64,000 nt of DNA from an uncultured Nioella sp. (GCA_947495575.1 CANLZL010000003.1:248001-312000), one strand, 5' to 3'. Positions 8,129 through 17,943 are shown, counted from the first letter of the stretch. Translations and numbers: made by a program. The notes: a model not told the origin generated them from the sequence alone.

Positions 8129-8689
8129 TCAAGTTGGAAATTTTGAGGGGTCGCGATCACGGGTCAAAACGCGACTGTCCTCTTCGGTACGGACCGGGCG
8201 AAACCCGTGGTTCTGGTAATGAGCCAGGGCACGCGGGTGATCCAAAGTACATGTATTGACGGTCATTCTGGTAACACCTTCATGCGCCCATCCCTGATGC
8301 AGCGCCACACGGAGAAACGCACTGCCTATCCCGGCTCCAACGGCTTCGGGCACCAATCCGAAATAGGCCAGTTCGCAACATCCGGCCTCACGCCAATCAA
8401 GCTGAAAGAAACCCTGCGGCCAGCCATACCGGTACGCCACCGTCAGTTGAACTTTAGGGTCCTGCAATGTCGCGGATAGCTCTGCCTTTTCCCGTTCATG
8501 CCAGCCAACCCACTCGTAGTCTTTGCCCACCGCGTCATACAGAGACAGGAAAAACCAGTTGGGCGGCGCTTTTGCGACCTCCAGCCGGATATCATCCGGC
8601 AATTTGGGCGGCGGGCCTTCTGGCCGCTCGGTCATCTCAAGATAGGTGACGGTATAAGCAACCTCGGTCCCGGCAGGGATCACGGTCAT
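8129..8689 (-). CDS. GNAT-family N-acetyltransferase
   Basis: 186 residues with a GNAT core: LAYFGLVPEAVGAGIGSAFL at about 120-140 contains the acetyl-CoA pyrophosphate loop (G-x-G-I-G), and ALAHYQNHGFRPVR near the C-terminus is the usual closing motif. The start at 8689 is supported by the 4-bp ATGA overlap with the stop of sseA, indicating translational coupling. The substrate is unknown. It is the last gene of a likely dapA-smpB-sseA-GNAT run. Confidence 0.82.
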   Translation of the reverse strand: MTVIPAGTEVAYTVTYLEMTERPEGPPPKLPDDIRLEVAKAPPNWFFLSLYDAVGKDYEWVGWHEREKAELSATLQDPKVQLTVAYRYGWPQGFFQLDWREAGCCELAYFGLVPEAVGAGIGSAFLRVALHQGWAHEGVTRMTVNTCTLDHPRALAHYQNHGFRPVRTEEDSRVLTRDRDPSKFPT

Positions 8690-9537
8690 CCGGTTTCGAC
8701 CTTTAGTTGATCGAACTGACCCCATTCGGACCATGAGCCGTCGTAAAGCGACCAATCCCGGTGGCCCAGAATTTCGAGCCCAAGAGCAAGAACAGAGGCA
8801 GTCACTCCGGACCCACAGGTCGTGATGACGCGTCGCTCCAGATCAACTCCGGCGTCGGTAAAGGCCTTGGCCAAATCATCGCCGCGCTTCATCGTCCCGT
8901 CGGCTGACAAAAGCTGATCATATGGCAGATTCAGCGATCCGGGAATATGGCCCGACCGCAGGCCGGGCCGAATTTCGGGTTCTTCGCCACGGAACCGTCC
9001 GGCTCCACGTGCATCAATAATTTGCCAATCCCTCAGCTTCGATGCCGCCGCCACCTGAGTCACGTCGCGGATCAGATGGTTCTGGCGGATGGCGGTCATA
9101 TGGCGGTCTTTGACAATCGGCGGCATATCTTCAATCTCGTGCCCTTCGGCCTTCCATTTCGGAAAGCCGCCGTCCAGCACGGCGATATCAGTCTTGCCCA
9201 TCAGACGGAACAGCCACCAGACCCGCGCGGCGGAAAAAAGGCCGGCTCCGTCATAAACCACAACCTGATGTCCATCACCCACGCCCATTGCCCGCATCCG
9301 GCTCATGAATTTCTCGACCGGCGGGGCCATATGCGGCAAGGAACTGGCGCTATCGGAAATAGCGTCGATGTCGAAAAACCGCGCGCCGGGGATGTGGCCG
9401 GCATCATATTCGGCCTTTGCATCACGATCCGAGCCCGGCAGGTACCACGAGGCATCAATCACTCGCAGGTCCGGATCCTTCAAATGCGCCGCTAACCAAT
9501 CGGTGGACACAAGAGTTTTCGGATCATCTGCGGACAT
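8686..9537 (-). CDS. sseA: 3-mercaptopyruvate sulfurtransferase (tandem rhodanese)
   Basis: A 283-residue protein of two rhodanese domains. The catalytic loop CGSGVTA lies at about 241-247 in the second domain, and CG(S/T)GV is the form typical of mercaptopyruvate sulfurtransferases rather than thiosulfate-specific rhodaneses (CRKGVT). The inactive first domain has DGAGLFSAARVWW at the equivalent place. It transfers sulfane sulfur from 3-mercaptopyruvate to thiol acceptors. The start at 9537 follows AGGGAGAG. The C-terminus overlaps the GNAT gene by 4 bp. Confidence 0.9.
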   Translation of the reverse strand: MSADDPKTLVSTDWLAAHLKDPDLRVIDASWYLPGSDRDAKAEYDAGHIPGARFFDIDAISDSASSLPHMAPPVEKFMSRMRAMGVGDGHQVVVYDGAGLFSAARVWWLFRLMGKTDIAVLDGGFPKWKAEGHEIEDMPPIVKDRHMTAIRQNHLIRDVTQVAAASKLRDWQIIDARGAGRFRGEEPEIRPGLRSGHIPGSLNLPYDQLLSADGTMKRGDDLAKAFTDAGVDLERRVITTCGSGVTASVLALGLEILGHRDWSLYDGSWSEWGQFDQLKVETG

Positions 9538-9616
9538 GGTCGCTCTCCCTAAAAGACCGGGTACTGGGCTAGCCCTACGCGCCCGAAAGCGCTCTTGCAA
9601 GTATTGTGCGCGTGGC

Positions 9617-10093
9617 TCAGCCGTTCTGCTTCATCAGGCGAGACTTTTGTTTCTGCCAGTCACGTTTGGCCTCGGTCGCGCGCTTGTCCTGATTTTTCTT
9701 ACCTTTGGCGATGCCGATCTTCAGCTTCACAAGACCCTTGTGATTAAAATACATGACCAGCGGAACCAGCGTCATGCCCTGACGCTGCGTCGCATTCCAC
9801 ATTTTGGACAGTTCTTTTTTCGAGACCAAGAGCTTGCGACGGCGCTTTTCCTCATGCCCCCAAGTTTTGGCCTGCAAATATGGCGCAATATAAGAGTTGA
9901 CCAGCCACAGCTCACCATCTTCGACCGCGGCATAGCTTTCAGCGATATTCGACCCGCCCTCGCGAAGTGATTTCACTTCCGAGCCCTGCAGGATCATCCC
10001 GCATTCGATATCATCCTCGATCGCGTAATCGTAGCGCGCGCGACGGTTTTCAGCGATGACTTTGTAGTTGGGGTCTGATTTCTGTTTGGCCAT
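9617..10093 (-). CDS. smpB: SsrA (tmRNA)-binding protein SmpB
   Basis: A 158-residue protein with the SmpB OB-fold signature: [18 protein letters not shown] near residues 14-31, [10 protein letters not shown] at about 35-44, and the basic C-terminal tail [10 protein letters not shown] that enters the mRNA path. It delivers tmRNA to stalled ribosomes for trans-translation. The start ATG 10093 gives [12 protein letters not shown]; an upstream in-frame start would add 33 residues without family similarity. It lies downstream of dapA, a gene order seen in alphaproteobacteria. Confidence 0.95.
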   Translation of the reverse strand: MAKQKSDPNYKVIAENRRARYDYAIEDDIECGMILQGSEVKSLREGGSNIAESYAAVEDGELWLVNSYIAPYLQAKTWGHEEKRRRKLLVSKKELSKMWNATQRQGMTLVPLVMYFNHKGLVKLKIGIAKGKKNQDKRATEAKRDWQKQKSRLMKQNG

Positions 10094-10220
10094 AATGCGC
10101 CGATATAGGCTTATCGGACCGGCCATGCCAGCCCCGCACCTATCTTCTTTGTACCAGAAAAGCGTTTTGGGGTTGGGGACAGCCCCTTTCAACCCGAAAT
10201 GTGTTTCCCCCGAGGGGGGA

Positions 10221-10244
10221 TGAGGAGAGGCGTTCCCCTCCTCA
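10221..10244. repeat. Inverted repeat between dapA and smpB
   Basis: TGAGGAG and CTCCTCA enclose a 10-nt loop just after the dapA stop, and a second short hairpin (CCCCCGAGGGGG) adjoins at 10207-10218. No T-run follows on the minus strand, so it is a weak terminator candidate or an RNA-processing structure partly separating dapA from smpB. Confidence 0.5.
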
Positions 10245-10253
10245 CAATATTGG

Positions 10254-11129
10254 TTAGTTCAAAAGACCCGCATGCACCATTCCGGCGCGGATGGCCTCCT
10301 TGGTGCCATCCGACAGGCCGACCAGCGGCAGGCGCACCTCTTCGGAACAGCGACCCAGCAAAGACAGGCCGTACTTCGCGCCAGTAAGACCGGGCTCTAG
10401 GAAGATCGCTTCGTGCAACGGCATCAGGCGATCCTGATAGTGCAGTGCCTTGTCATAGTCGCCCGCAAGCGTTGCCGACTGAAATTCCGCACAAAGGCGT
10501 GGCGCCACATTAGCCGTGACCGAAATACAACCAACACCACCATGGGCGTTGAACCCAAGTGCCGTGGCATCCTCACCGGAAAGTTGGATGAAATCGGCAC
10601 CACAGGAGGCGCGCTGTTTGGACACGCGGGCGATATCGCCAGTTGCGTCTTTTACGCCCGCGATAGACGGCAGTTTCGCCAGCTCGCCCATCGTAGCCGG
10701 GCTCATGTCGATGACTGACCGGCCCGGAATGTTGTAAATGATGATTGGCAGGTCACACGCGTCGACCAGCGCTTTGTAATGCGCCAGAAGGCCGCCTTGG
10801 GTTGGCTTGTTGTAGTAGGGCGTCACAACAAGACCCGCTGCCGCGCCAACCGCTTTGGCATGTTGCAGAAACCGGATCGCTTCAACCGTATTGTTGGACC
10901 CCGCTCCGGCAATGACCGGCACACGCCCGTCAGCGGCCTCGACCACCGCCTCGATCACATCTTCATGTTCGTCATGGGTCAGCGTGGGGCTTTCGCCTGT
11001 GGTGCCAACCGGCACCAACGCGCTGCTGCCTTCTTCGATCTGCCACTCAACCAGTTTCTTGAGCGTGTCAAAATCCACTGCGCCGTTTTTAAACGGCGTG
11101 ACCAATGCGGGCATAGAGCCTTTGAACAT
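10254..11129 (-). CDS. dapA: 4-hydroxy-tetrahydrodipicolinate synthase
   Basis: A 291-residue class I aldolase of the DapA/NAL family. It has [11 protein letters not shown] at 40-50, [13 protein letters not shown] at 101-113, the tyrosine of [10 protein letters not shown] (about 132), and the Schiff-base lysine in [10 protein letters not shown] (Lys160). It condenses pyruvate with aspartate semialdehyde on the way to lysine and peptidoglycan diaminopimelate. The start at 11129 gives the standard [13 protein letters not shown] opening. It is divergent from slt with a 143-nt intergenic region. Confidence 0.95.
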   Translation of the reverse strand: MFKGSMPALVTPFKNGAVDFDTLKKLVEWQIEEGSSALVPVGTTGESPTLTHDEHEDVIEAVVEAADGRVPVIAGAGSNNTVEAIRFLQHAKAVGAAAGLVVTPYYNKPTQGGLLAHYKALVDACDLPIIIYNIPGRSVIDMSPATMGELAKLPSIAGVKDATGDIARVSKQRASCGADFIQLSGEDATALGFNAHGGVGCISVTANVAPRLCAEFQSATLAGDYDKALHYQDRLMPLHEAIFLEPGLTGAKYGLSLLGRCSEEVRLPLVGLSDGTKEAIRAGMVHAGLLN

Positions 11130-11272
11130 CACACGCTTCCTTCTATCTGGTGTTGAGCCGGGATCGGCAGGTTCACGCAACCAAATGGCTGCCGCCCGCC
11201 TATTGCCAAGTTCGTGAGTTGCAAGCAAGGGCCGAGGCGGTATCCTCGGACATGATTTTTACAGGTGTTTCT

Positions 11273-13207
11273 ATGCGAACGTTTCTTTTTTTGGTTTTCT
11301 TTTCCTGTCTGCCGCTCTTTGCCGCGGCAAGTCCGCAGGCTTTATCAGAGGCGATTGAGGCTCTGGGCACGCGAGATTACGCGGCGGTCAGCGCGGCTGA
11401 AGGACAGATTTCTGATGCCGCCGCGCGGGATGTGATCGAGTGGATCCGGTTGCGACAAGGTCAGGGAGAGATGTCGGACTACACCGCGTTTCTGGCCCGC
11501 AATGGCGACTGGCCCGGCCTGCCCTACCTGATTCAGCAGGGTGAACAAAATATCCCTGCCGGTGCCTCTGCCTCTTCTGTAATCGCTTATTTTACTGACC
11601 AATTGCCGCGTACGGGCACCGGATCTCTGCGCCTTGCCGCCGCCCTTTGGGAGGTTGATCGCCGAGATGACGCGATGGCCGAGGCCCGGCGGGCGTGGAC
11701 CACGATGTCGCTAAGTCAGGCCGAACATGACCGGTTCATGGTCGACTGGCCGCGCACTCTGCGCACCCATCATGAAGCGCGTCTAGACCATCTGTTGTGG
11801 GAAAACGAGGCGACGCAGGCCCGGCGTATGTATCCGCTTGTTGATGATGGCTGGGAGCGTTTGGCTGAAGCGCGGCTTTTGCTGCGCGCGCGCCGCCCAG
11901 GCGTTGATGATGCAATTACCGCCATTCCTGCCGCTCTGCGTGACCATCCGGGTCTGAATTTCGAAAGATTTATTTGGCGGATCCGCGAGGGCCTGACCGA
12001 TTCGGCCCGTGATTTGATCATCTCGACCTCGGACAGCGCTGAAGATTTGGGCCGACCATCGGAATGGGCCAACCGTAGGCGCCAATTGGCCCGCCAACTC
12101 ATTCGCGAGGGCCAAATTAGCGCGGGATATGATGTTGCATCCTCTCACCGCATCAACCCGGAAGACGACTACAGCAACTATGCCGATCTAGAATGGATCG
12201 CTGGCTATGCCGCATTGCGCCTTGGCCGGAATGAAACAGCGTTGGCGCATTTCACCAATTTCCGCGCCGCCGTGTTTTCCCCGATATCTTTGGGCCGCGC
12301 TGGCTATTGGCTGGGACGCGCGCACGAAGCCTTGGGCAATGAGACAGCCGCCGCAGAGGCCTACCGCCTAGGCGCGCAATACCAGAGCAGTTTCTATGGC
12401 CAGTTGGCCGCCGAACGCGGCAGCATCGCCACCGATCCGGCCTTTTTGGGACAAGAAGACTTCGGAGATTGGCGACAGGCCTCTTTCCTGAGTTCATCCG
12501 TGTTCCGCGCGGCCGCTCAACTTTATGAGGCGGGTGAGGTTAATCTGGCCGAACGGTTCTGGACCCATCTGACCGAAAGCCTGTCACGACAGGAGGCAGG
12601 GCAGCTTGGTGCGATGGCGCTGGAGCTCGGCGATGCGCATTTGGCGCTTCGCATTGCCAAAAGGGCGGCCCAAAACGGTCATGAAATCATGGCCGCCTAT
12701 TACCCAATCCATGCAGATCTTGTGGCCGCCGACCTGCCGGTATCAGACCGGCTGGCTTTGTCTATTGCACGTCGGGAATCCGAATTTGACCCGAGCGTTA
12801 TCAGCGGCGCGGGTGCCATGGGCTTGATGCAAGTCATGCCACGCACGGGCCGCGACATGGCGCAGCGTTTGGGCCTCAGGTTTAGCGAAAGCCGCCTCCT
12901 CGACCCAGATTACAACTCGACCCTCGGTTCGGCCTATCTCGACTATCTGATCGAGGAGTTTGGGCCAAATCCCATTTTGATCTCTGCTGGCTATAATGCA
13001 GGCCCCAGCCGGGCCGTGCGCTGGTCAGGCCAATTCGGCGATCCTTGGGATAGCGACGTTGATGTCATCAATTGGATCGAAAGCATCCCATTCCGTGAAA
13101 CCCGAAACTATGTGATGCGCGTGACTGAAAGCATGCGAATTTACGAATCCATGCTTACCGGGCAGATGCCCCGCCAATCCCTCAGCGAGCTTTTGCGCCA
13201 GCGCTAG
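11273..13207 (+). CDS. slt: Soluble lytic murein transglycosylase (Slt70 type)
   Basis: A 644-residue periplasmic protein. A signal peptide (MRTFLFLVFFSCLPLFAAA) leads into a long alpha-superhelical U/L domain with repeated Ala-rich helices, then a C-terminal goose-lysozyme-like domain. The catalytic Glu is at about 502 (IARRESEFDPS), followed by GAMGLMQVMP and SAGYNAGPSRAVRW, the SLT motifs. It cleaves glycan strands to 1,6-anhydro-muropeptides during cell-wall turnover. The start at 11273 places the signal peptide at the N-terminus. The last 26 bp overlap the convergent transporter gene. Confidence 0.92.
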   Translation: MRTFLFLVFFSCLPLFAAASPQALSEAIEALGTRDYAAVSAAEGQISDAAARDVIEWIRLRQGQGEMSDYTAFLARNGDWPGLPYLIQQGEQNIPAGASASSVIAYFTDQLPRTGTGSLRLAAALWEVDRRDDAMAEARRAWTTMSLSQAEHDRFMVDWPRTLRTHHEARLDHLLWENEATQARRMYPLVDDGWERLAEARLLLRARRPGVDDAITAIPAALRDHPGLNFERFIWRIREGLTDSARDLIISTSDSAEDLGRPSEWANRRRQLARQLIREGQISAGYDVASSHRINPEDDYSNYADLEWIAGYAALRLGRNETALAHFTNFRAAVFSPISLGRAGYWLGRAHEALGNETAAAEAYRLGAQYQSSFYGQLAAERGSIATDPAFLGQEDFGDWRQASFLSSSVFRAAAQLYEAGEVNLAERFWTHLTESLSRQEAGQLGAMALELGDAHLALRIAKRAAQNGHEIMAAYYPIHADLVAADLPVSDRLALSIARRESEFDPSVISGAGAMGLMQVMPRTGRDMAQRLGLRFSESRLLDPDYNSTLGSAYLDYLIEEFGPNPILISAGYNAGPSRAVRWSGQFGDPWDSDVDVINWIESIPFRETRNYVMRVTESMRIYESMLTGQMPRQSLSELLRQR

Positions 13208-14060
13208 CGCGTTCCCTTAAGAACGTGAAAATTCCGGCCCCGACAACAATCGCCGCTCCAAGGAGGACCTGCCACTCGACGGTCTCGTTGAAAACGGCGA
13301 AGGCTAAGATCGAAACGAACACAAGCTGGAAATAGGCAAAGGGTTGAACAACGCTTGCCTCTGCTACTTCATAGGCGCGGATCAAAAGGTAGTGCGCCAA
13401 CGAAGCCAAAGCGCATAGGGCAATGGTCCACGCCCAATCTGACCCACGCATCGGTTCCCAGTGCCAAATGCCAATTGCTGTCGCCGCAATTGCCCCCACG
13501 GTTCCCGCCCAGAAAAAACTGGTCATTGAAGTGTCTTCGCGCGCGACATAGCGCGTCATTAGGCCGTAGACCGCCCACATCGTCGCCGCACCCAGGGGGA
13601 CCAGCGCATAGGGTGAAAAGACAGTGCTGCCCGGGCGTAGTATTATCAGGATGCCCACAAGGCCGACCCCGATTGCGGCCCACCTACGCCAGCCAACGCG
13701 TTCCCCCAGTACCGGGCCGGACAAGGCAGCGATCATCAAGGGGCTACAGGCGAATATGGCATGAGTTTCCACCAGCCCCAGAACGACAAAAGCCGCGATC
13801 GTTGTCAGTATCTCCAGAACCAAAATGACGCCACGAAAAGCGTGCAACATTGGTTGACGCGTTGCGAGGGCCGTTCGAATTCCGCCAGGCTGTCGGGACA
13901 CCAGTGCAATTGCAAAAAGAGCAAAGAACCAGTAGCGGATCATCACCACCATGTAGACGTTGTATTCGCCGGCCAAATGGCGGGAAATGGCATCGAGAAC
14001 TGCAAGAACAGCGGTCGTTGCGATCATCAACCAGATGCCGTGGCGCGCATTAGACTGCAT
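13182..14060 (-). CDS. DMT superfamily (EamA) exporter
   Basis: A 292-residue protein with about ten hydrophobic segments in two EamA repeats (first about 10-135, second about 150-280), typical of drug/metabolite transporters. The substrate is unknown. Its ATG shares one base with the stop of mnmD (TGATG), so it is translationally coupled to that tRNA-modification gene. The 3' end overlaps slt by 26 bp on the opposite strand. Confidence 0.85.
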   Translation of the reverse strand: MQSNARHGIWLMIATTAVLAVLDAISRHLAGEYNVYMVVMIRYWFFALFAIALVSRQPGGIRTALATRQPMLHAFRGVILVLEILTTIAAFVVLGLVETHAIFACSPLMIAALSGPVLGERVGWRRWAAIGVGLVGILIILRPGSTVFSPYALVPLGAATMWAVYGLMTRYVAREDTSMTSFFWAGTVGAIAATAIGIWHWEPMRGSDWAWTIALCALASLAHYLLIRAYEVAEASVVQPFAYFQLVFVSILAFAVFNETVEWQVLLGAAIVVGAGIFTFLRERASAGAKAR

Positions 14061-14731
14061 CAGGGCAACCGCCCAACGCTCATGTGACGCTTGCGCCCGA
14101 ACCCTTTTACACGGCTGACCTCAAACCCGGCAGAAGCCAAGGCCCTGCGCACATCGCCTGCTGCTGTATATGTGGCAAAACTGCCCTCAGGTGCCGTATG
14201 GCGGGCAACTTCTGCCATCAGGTCGGCCTGCCAAAGCTCAGGATTCTTAGCGGGAGAAAACCCGTCAAGAAACCAGGCGTCTGCCTTGCCCTCCCAGTCG
14301 GGCAGGGTTTTGCGCGCATCCCCTGTGACAATTTCCAACTCCAGATCGTCGCTGATGAAAGATTGGGACGGATCAGTCAGAATTTCTGCAATATCTTCTA
14401 CAAATTCAGCAGCCTCAGGAAAAACCGACAAAGCCTTGCGTGCATCTTCGGGTGGCATCGGAAAGGCTTCGAAGCTTGTGAACTTCAACCGTCCCTTTAC
14501 CCCGGAATGCCGCCAAGCAATACGCGTAGCAATGAGGTTTAACCCGGTGCCAAATCCAAGCTCGGCGATGTGAAAGCCGGGTACAAGGCGTTCGGGCAAG
14601 TCATTTCCATCCAAAAAGACATGACGTGTCTCAGCCAGCCCGTTTTCCAACGAGTAATAGGGATCGTCGAAGCGTTCCGAGACCGGAATCGCGTCGCGCC
14701 ACAAGGTTTTGTCTGTCTGGCCGTTTTGCAT
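14060..14731 (-). CDS. mnmD: tRNA 5-(aminomethyl)uridine-34 methyltransferase, MnmC N-domain type
   Basis: A 223-residue Rossmann methyltransferase with the SAM motif IAELGFGTGLNLIA at about 55-68 and WFLDGFSPAKNPELW at about 160-174. The latter is the signature of the MnmC methyltransferase half (DUF752). It makes the last step of mnm5(s2)U34 synthesis in tRNA. The ATG at 14731 with GGAAAGG upstream is chosen over a TTG 36 nt earlier. It stands alone as a one-domain protein; the possible oxidoreductase half is the divergent gene 48 bp away. Confidence 0.9.
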   Translation of the reverse strand: MQNGQTDKTLWRDAIPVSERFDDPYYSLENGLAETRHVFLDGNDLPERLVPGFHIAELGFGTGLNLIATRIAWRHSGVKGRLKFTSFEAFPMPPEDARKALSVFPEAAEFVEDIAEILTDPSQSFISDDLELEIVTGDARKTLPDWEGKADAWFLDGFSPAKNPELWQADLMAEVARHTAPEGSFATYTAAGDVRRALASAGFEVSRVKGFGRKRHMSVGRLP

Positions 14732-14779
14732 GCCTTTCCGTATGAAGGGGCAATCGAAATTGGGCAAGCGGTGTTGACG

Positions 14780-15814
14780 ATGGTGGATGTCACAATCAGG
14801 GGCGCAGGGATCTTTGGTCTGTCGGTCGCGTGGGCTTGTGCAAAACGCGGGGCGACCGTGCGTGTGATCGACCCCGGTGGCGTTGCGGCAGGATCGTCAG
14901 GCGGTTTGGTCGGGGCCTTGGCGCCGCATACGCCTGAGCGTTGGAATGACAAGAAAGAACTCCAATTTCAAAGCCTTGAAGCGGCTGAGGTGATGTGGGC
15001 CGAAGTGGCAGAGGTCGGCGGAATGGACCCCGGCTATGCCCGCACTGGGCGCATCCAGCCTGTCGGCGCGCTTGACCTTGCGACAGAACGCGCGCGCAAT
15101 GCTGAAGAACTGTGGCGCGGCCGCTATTCCTGGACGGTCCGCCCGGTCAGTGATTTCGCAGGTTTTGCCCCGGTAACACCTTCGGGGCTGGTCATCCATG
15201 ACACGTTAACCGCGCGCGCCCATCCGCGCCACGCAACGGCAGCGCTTGCCGCGGCCCTGACAACAAAAGGCGTTGAAATTAATACAGAATATCGTGAAGC
15301 TGGCAAAGTCATCCATGCCACAGGATCAGCCGGATTAGAACAGATTTCACGAGATTTAGGCAAAACGGTAGGCGCGCCAATCAAGGGGCAAGCCGCACTT
15401 TTGGATTTTGATGCACGCGTCAAACCACAGATCTTTGTAGATAACCTGCATGTCGTGCCACATGGTGACGGGACCACAGCCATTGGTTCAACCACTGAGC
15501 GTGAATTTGACGACCCGACCCGTTGTGATGGTGGATTGGACGACATTCTCGGCCGCATCGTGCGGCTGGTTCCGGTGCTGAAGGACAGAACGGTTTTGGA
15601 GCGTTGGGCCGGGTTGCGCCCGCGTGCACGATCCCGCGCGCCCATGTTGGGGGCCTATCCGGGTCGACCTGGCCATTTCATTGCCAATGGCGGTTTCAAG
15701 ATCGGGTTCGGGATGGCACCCGTGGTGGGAGAGATGATGGCGGATCTTGTTTTGGAGATCGACGACCGCATTCCAGAGAGCTTCCGCGTTGAGGCGTCTA
15801 TCCCTAAAGGGTGA
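14780..15814 (+). CDS. FAD-dependent oxidoreductase (DAO family), possible MnmC C-domain equivalent
   Basis: 344 residues of the D-amino-acid-oxidase fold. The dinucleotide motif GAGIFGLSVAWACAKRG is at 8-24, GSSGGLVGALAPHTPERW follows at about 42-59, and the FAD-closing GLRPRARSRAPMLGAYP and GGFKIGFGMAP lie near the C-terminus. The GASG..GAL.P-like stretch resembles the oxidoreductase half of MnmC, which turns cmnm5U into nm5U. The gene is head-to-head with mnmD. Thus a split MnmC is a reasonable inference, while another amino-acid oxidase remains possible. Start at ATG 14780. Confidence 0.75.
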   Translation: MVDVTIRGAGIFGLSVAWACAKRGATVRVIDPGGVAAGSSGGLVGALAPHTPERWNDKKELQFQSLEAAEVMWAEVAEVGGMDPGYARTGRIQPVGALDLATERARNAEELWRGRYSWTVRPVSDFAGFAPVTPSGLVIHDTLTARAHPRHATAALAAALTTKGVEINTEYREAGKVIHATGSAGLEQISRDLGKTVGAPIKGQAALLDFDARVKPQIFVDNLHVVPHGDGTTAIGSTTEREFDDPTRCDGGLDDILGRIVRLVPVLKDRTVLERWAGLRPRARSRAPMLGAYPGRPGHFIANGGFKIGFGMAPVVGEMMADLVLEIDDRIPESFRVEASIPKG

Positions 15815-15822
15815 ATTGGCGG

Positions 15823-16365
15823 TTAGTCCAATCTGGCCTCATGACGCAATGCATCCATCAATTCGGTCAGGGTCGCCTCGTACCGCTCGTTCGTCAGGCG
15901 ACCAGCCTCATCAAATTGCGCGGCGGCGCTGGCGACCATCAGTTCGGGCCCGACCAGCAATCTGGGACGGAACGGGTTCAGGGACAGGCGCATGATCCAC
16001 TGCGCCCGTGCGCCGCCGGTGCGCCCCGCCGCTGCCGACATCAAAGCAACGGGTTTGTCCCGCCACGGGCCCATGCGAGTGCGGCTGACCCAATCCAATG
16101 CGTTTTTCAGCACGCCTGATATCGAGGCATTATATTCGGGTCCGGAAATTACTACGGCATCGGCCTCTGCGATTTGGTTTGACAGTGTCATGACCTCTGC
16201 CGGAATGCCTTGATCCTCCAGATCGCCATCATAGAGGGGCAGGCGCAGGTCGGCTTGGGTGAACTCCGCCGGATCGAAAATCCGTGCGGCCTCTTTCATC
16301 AACTTGGTGTTTACCGAGTTGGCCCGAAGCGAACCGGAAATGCCCAGAAGTTTGCCGGATGACAT
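15823..16365 (-). CDS. NAD(P)H-dependent FMN reductase
   Basis: A 180-residue flavodoxin-like reductase. It begins MSSGKLLGISGSLRANSVNTKL (phosphate-binding loop GSLR-x-x-S) and contains ISGPEYNASISGVLKNALDW at about 78-97, diagnostic of the NADPH-dependent FMN reductase/azoreductase (ArsH/ChrR-like) family. It probably reduces quinones, azo compounds or chromate in the cytosol; the physiological substrate is unknown. It is convergent with the FAD oxidoreductase gene, with only 8 bp between. Confidence 0.85.
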   Translation of the reverse strand: MSSGKLLGISGSLRANSVNTKLMKEAARIFDPAEFTQADLRLPLYDGDLEDQGIPAEVMTLSNQIAEADAVVISGPEYNASISGVLKNALDWVSRTRMGPWRDKPVALMSAAAGRTGGARAQWIMRLSLNPFRPRLLVGPELMVASAAAQFDEAGRLTNERYEATLTELMDALRHEARLD

Positions 16366-16454
16366 GATAACCCCATTGATGATGCGAACTATGGCCAGCG
16401 ATATAGCGCAATCACCGGTAATGACACCGGCAGAGGCGCACAATTTCTGTGCGA

Positions 16455-17864
16455 TCAATCTGGGATCACAAGGTCGGGGGTCTCATCTGCATCTTTCAAT
16501 ACCCGCACTTCGCGCTGTGGGAAGGGGATGTTGATGTCATGCTCTTTGAACTTGTCCCACAGCGCCAGATAGACATTGCCACGGATATTGGTGAGGCCAC
16601 CTGTCGGATCTTCAATCCAGAAGCGCAGGATGTAGTCAACCGAGCTGTCGCCAAAGCCCACGATGTGGCAGACGGGGGGCTTGACCTCCAAAACTCGGTC
16701 GACGCTTTTTGCTGCCTCGATGGCCAATGCACGGACCTGATGCGGATCATCCGAATAGGCGGTGCCAAAATAGATATCGAGGCGGACAAAGGCGTTGGAA
16801 TGGGACCAGTTCACCACTTGGTTGGTGATCAGATCTTCGTTCGGGATCAGGTATTCCTTGCCGTTGCGGGTAACGACACTGGCATATCGCGCGCCGAGTG
16901 TATTGATCCAGCCAAACGTGTCTCCAAGCGATATGACATCGCCCGGCTTGATGGACTTATCCAGCAGGATGATGATGCCCGAGACAAGGTTTGACACGAC
17001 CTTTTGCAGGCCAAATCCAAGACCCACGCCAATGGCACCCGAGAGGAACGCCAGACCGGTAAGATCAACCCCAACAGAGTTTAGGCCGATGAACAAAGCA
17101 GCGCCATAAAGCACCACCTGCAGCGCCTTGATGACCAGAACCCGCATGGAGGGCGAAATCTCTTCATTCTTCTGGATGCGCGTCGCCGTGGTTCGGCTGA
17201 GGAATCTAGCGCCAACCATTAGCGCCGTGACTAGAACGAACCCTTGCACAAGAAGCAAAAGCGACAGGCGCACGCCGCCCAGATCGAAGCCAACAGCGTC
17301 GAGAATACCGCCAGCCTCATCTGTGAGATTCAGGATGACCAACGAGACATAGGTCCAGGCACCATATCGGATGAGAGCCCTCAAAACCGGCGAATAGATC
17401 ATCCGCGTGACAAAGGTCACGATCAACCATGCGGTCGCAAGTTCTGCTGCGATTCCAATAAGGTAGGACCGGCTTGGCCATGTGACCTCTTGCATGACCC
17501 AATAGGCCGGCCAGATCAGTGCAACAAAGAATATTCCGCGAATGCGTTTGTGGATGACCGCAAGTATGCGCATCCGCCACATGGGCCAGCCCTTGCGATT
17601 GGCCATCCATGTACGAATGCGCGGGCCGAAAACAGCGCGCAGCAGATGCGAAGCCAGCAGAAGGCCCGCAACGATGCAGATCTGGTAAAAATTCCACGGG
17701 CGCAGCAGACTTTCAGCAAAGCTTTGCGCCTGTTCCAACAGTGTCAGGCTAATCTCGACCGTTTGGTCCAGCGGCGTATCCTCTGGCGCGACAGGCACGT
17801 CAGCAGGGGTCGCTGTCCCATCCAAAGTGGATTCTGCTTCACCGGGTGTCTCTTCCTGCTCCAT
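16455..17864 (-). CDS. MscS-family mechanosensitive ion channel
   Basis: A 469-residue protein with an acidic N-terminus, several membrane segments at about 50-210, and the MscS core at about 250-430. That core has a Gly/Ala-rich pore helix (LAFLSGAIGVGLGFGLQKVVSN), the beta-domain motif GDVISLGDTFGWI and PNEDLITNQVVNWS. It opens under membrane tension to release solutes on osmotic downshock. It has more N-terminal membrane segments than E. coli MscS, like the YbdG/MscM-type relatives. Single gene, 79 nt from the universal stress protein gene. Confidence 0.9.
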   Translation of the reverse strand: MEQEETPGEAESTLDGTATPADVPVAPEDTPLDQTVEISLTLLEQAQSFAESLLRPWNFYQICIVAGLLLASHLLRAVFGPRIRTWMANRKGWPMWRMRILAVIHKRIRGIFFVALIWPAYWVMQEVTWPSRSYLIGIAAELATAWLIVTFVTRMIYSPVLRALIRYGAWTYVSLVILNLTDEAGGILDAVGFDLGGVRLSLLLLVQGFVLVTALMVGARFLSRTTATRIQKNEEISPSMRVLVIKALQVVLYGAALFIGLNSVGVDLTGLAFLSGAIGVGLGFGLQKVVSNLVSGIIILLDKSIKPGDVISLGDTFGWINTLGARYASVVTRNGKEYLIPNEDLITNQVVNWSHSNAFVRLDIYFGTAYSDDPHQVRALAIEAAKSVDRVLEVKPPVCHIVGFGDSSVDYILRFWIEDPTGGLTNIRGNVYLALWDKFKEHDINIPFPQREVRVLKDADETPDLVIPD

Positions 17865-17943
17865 CGCGCACCTTTCCTTTCTTCGATCATGGCCGTGGAA
17901 AGGAAAAGGGGCAAGCAGTCTGGTGGTTTATGTGCCAGGTCGC

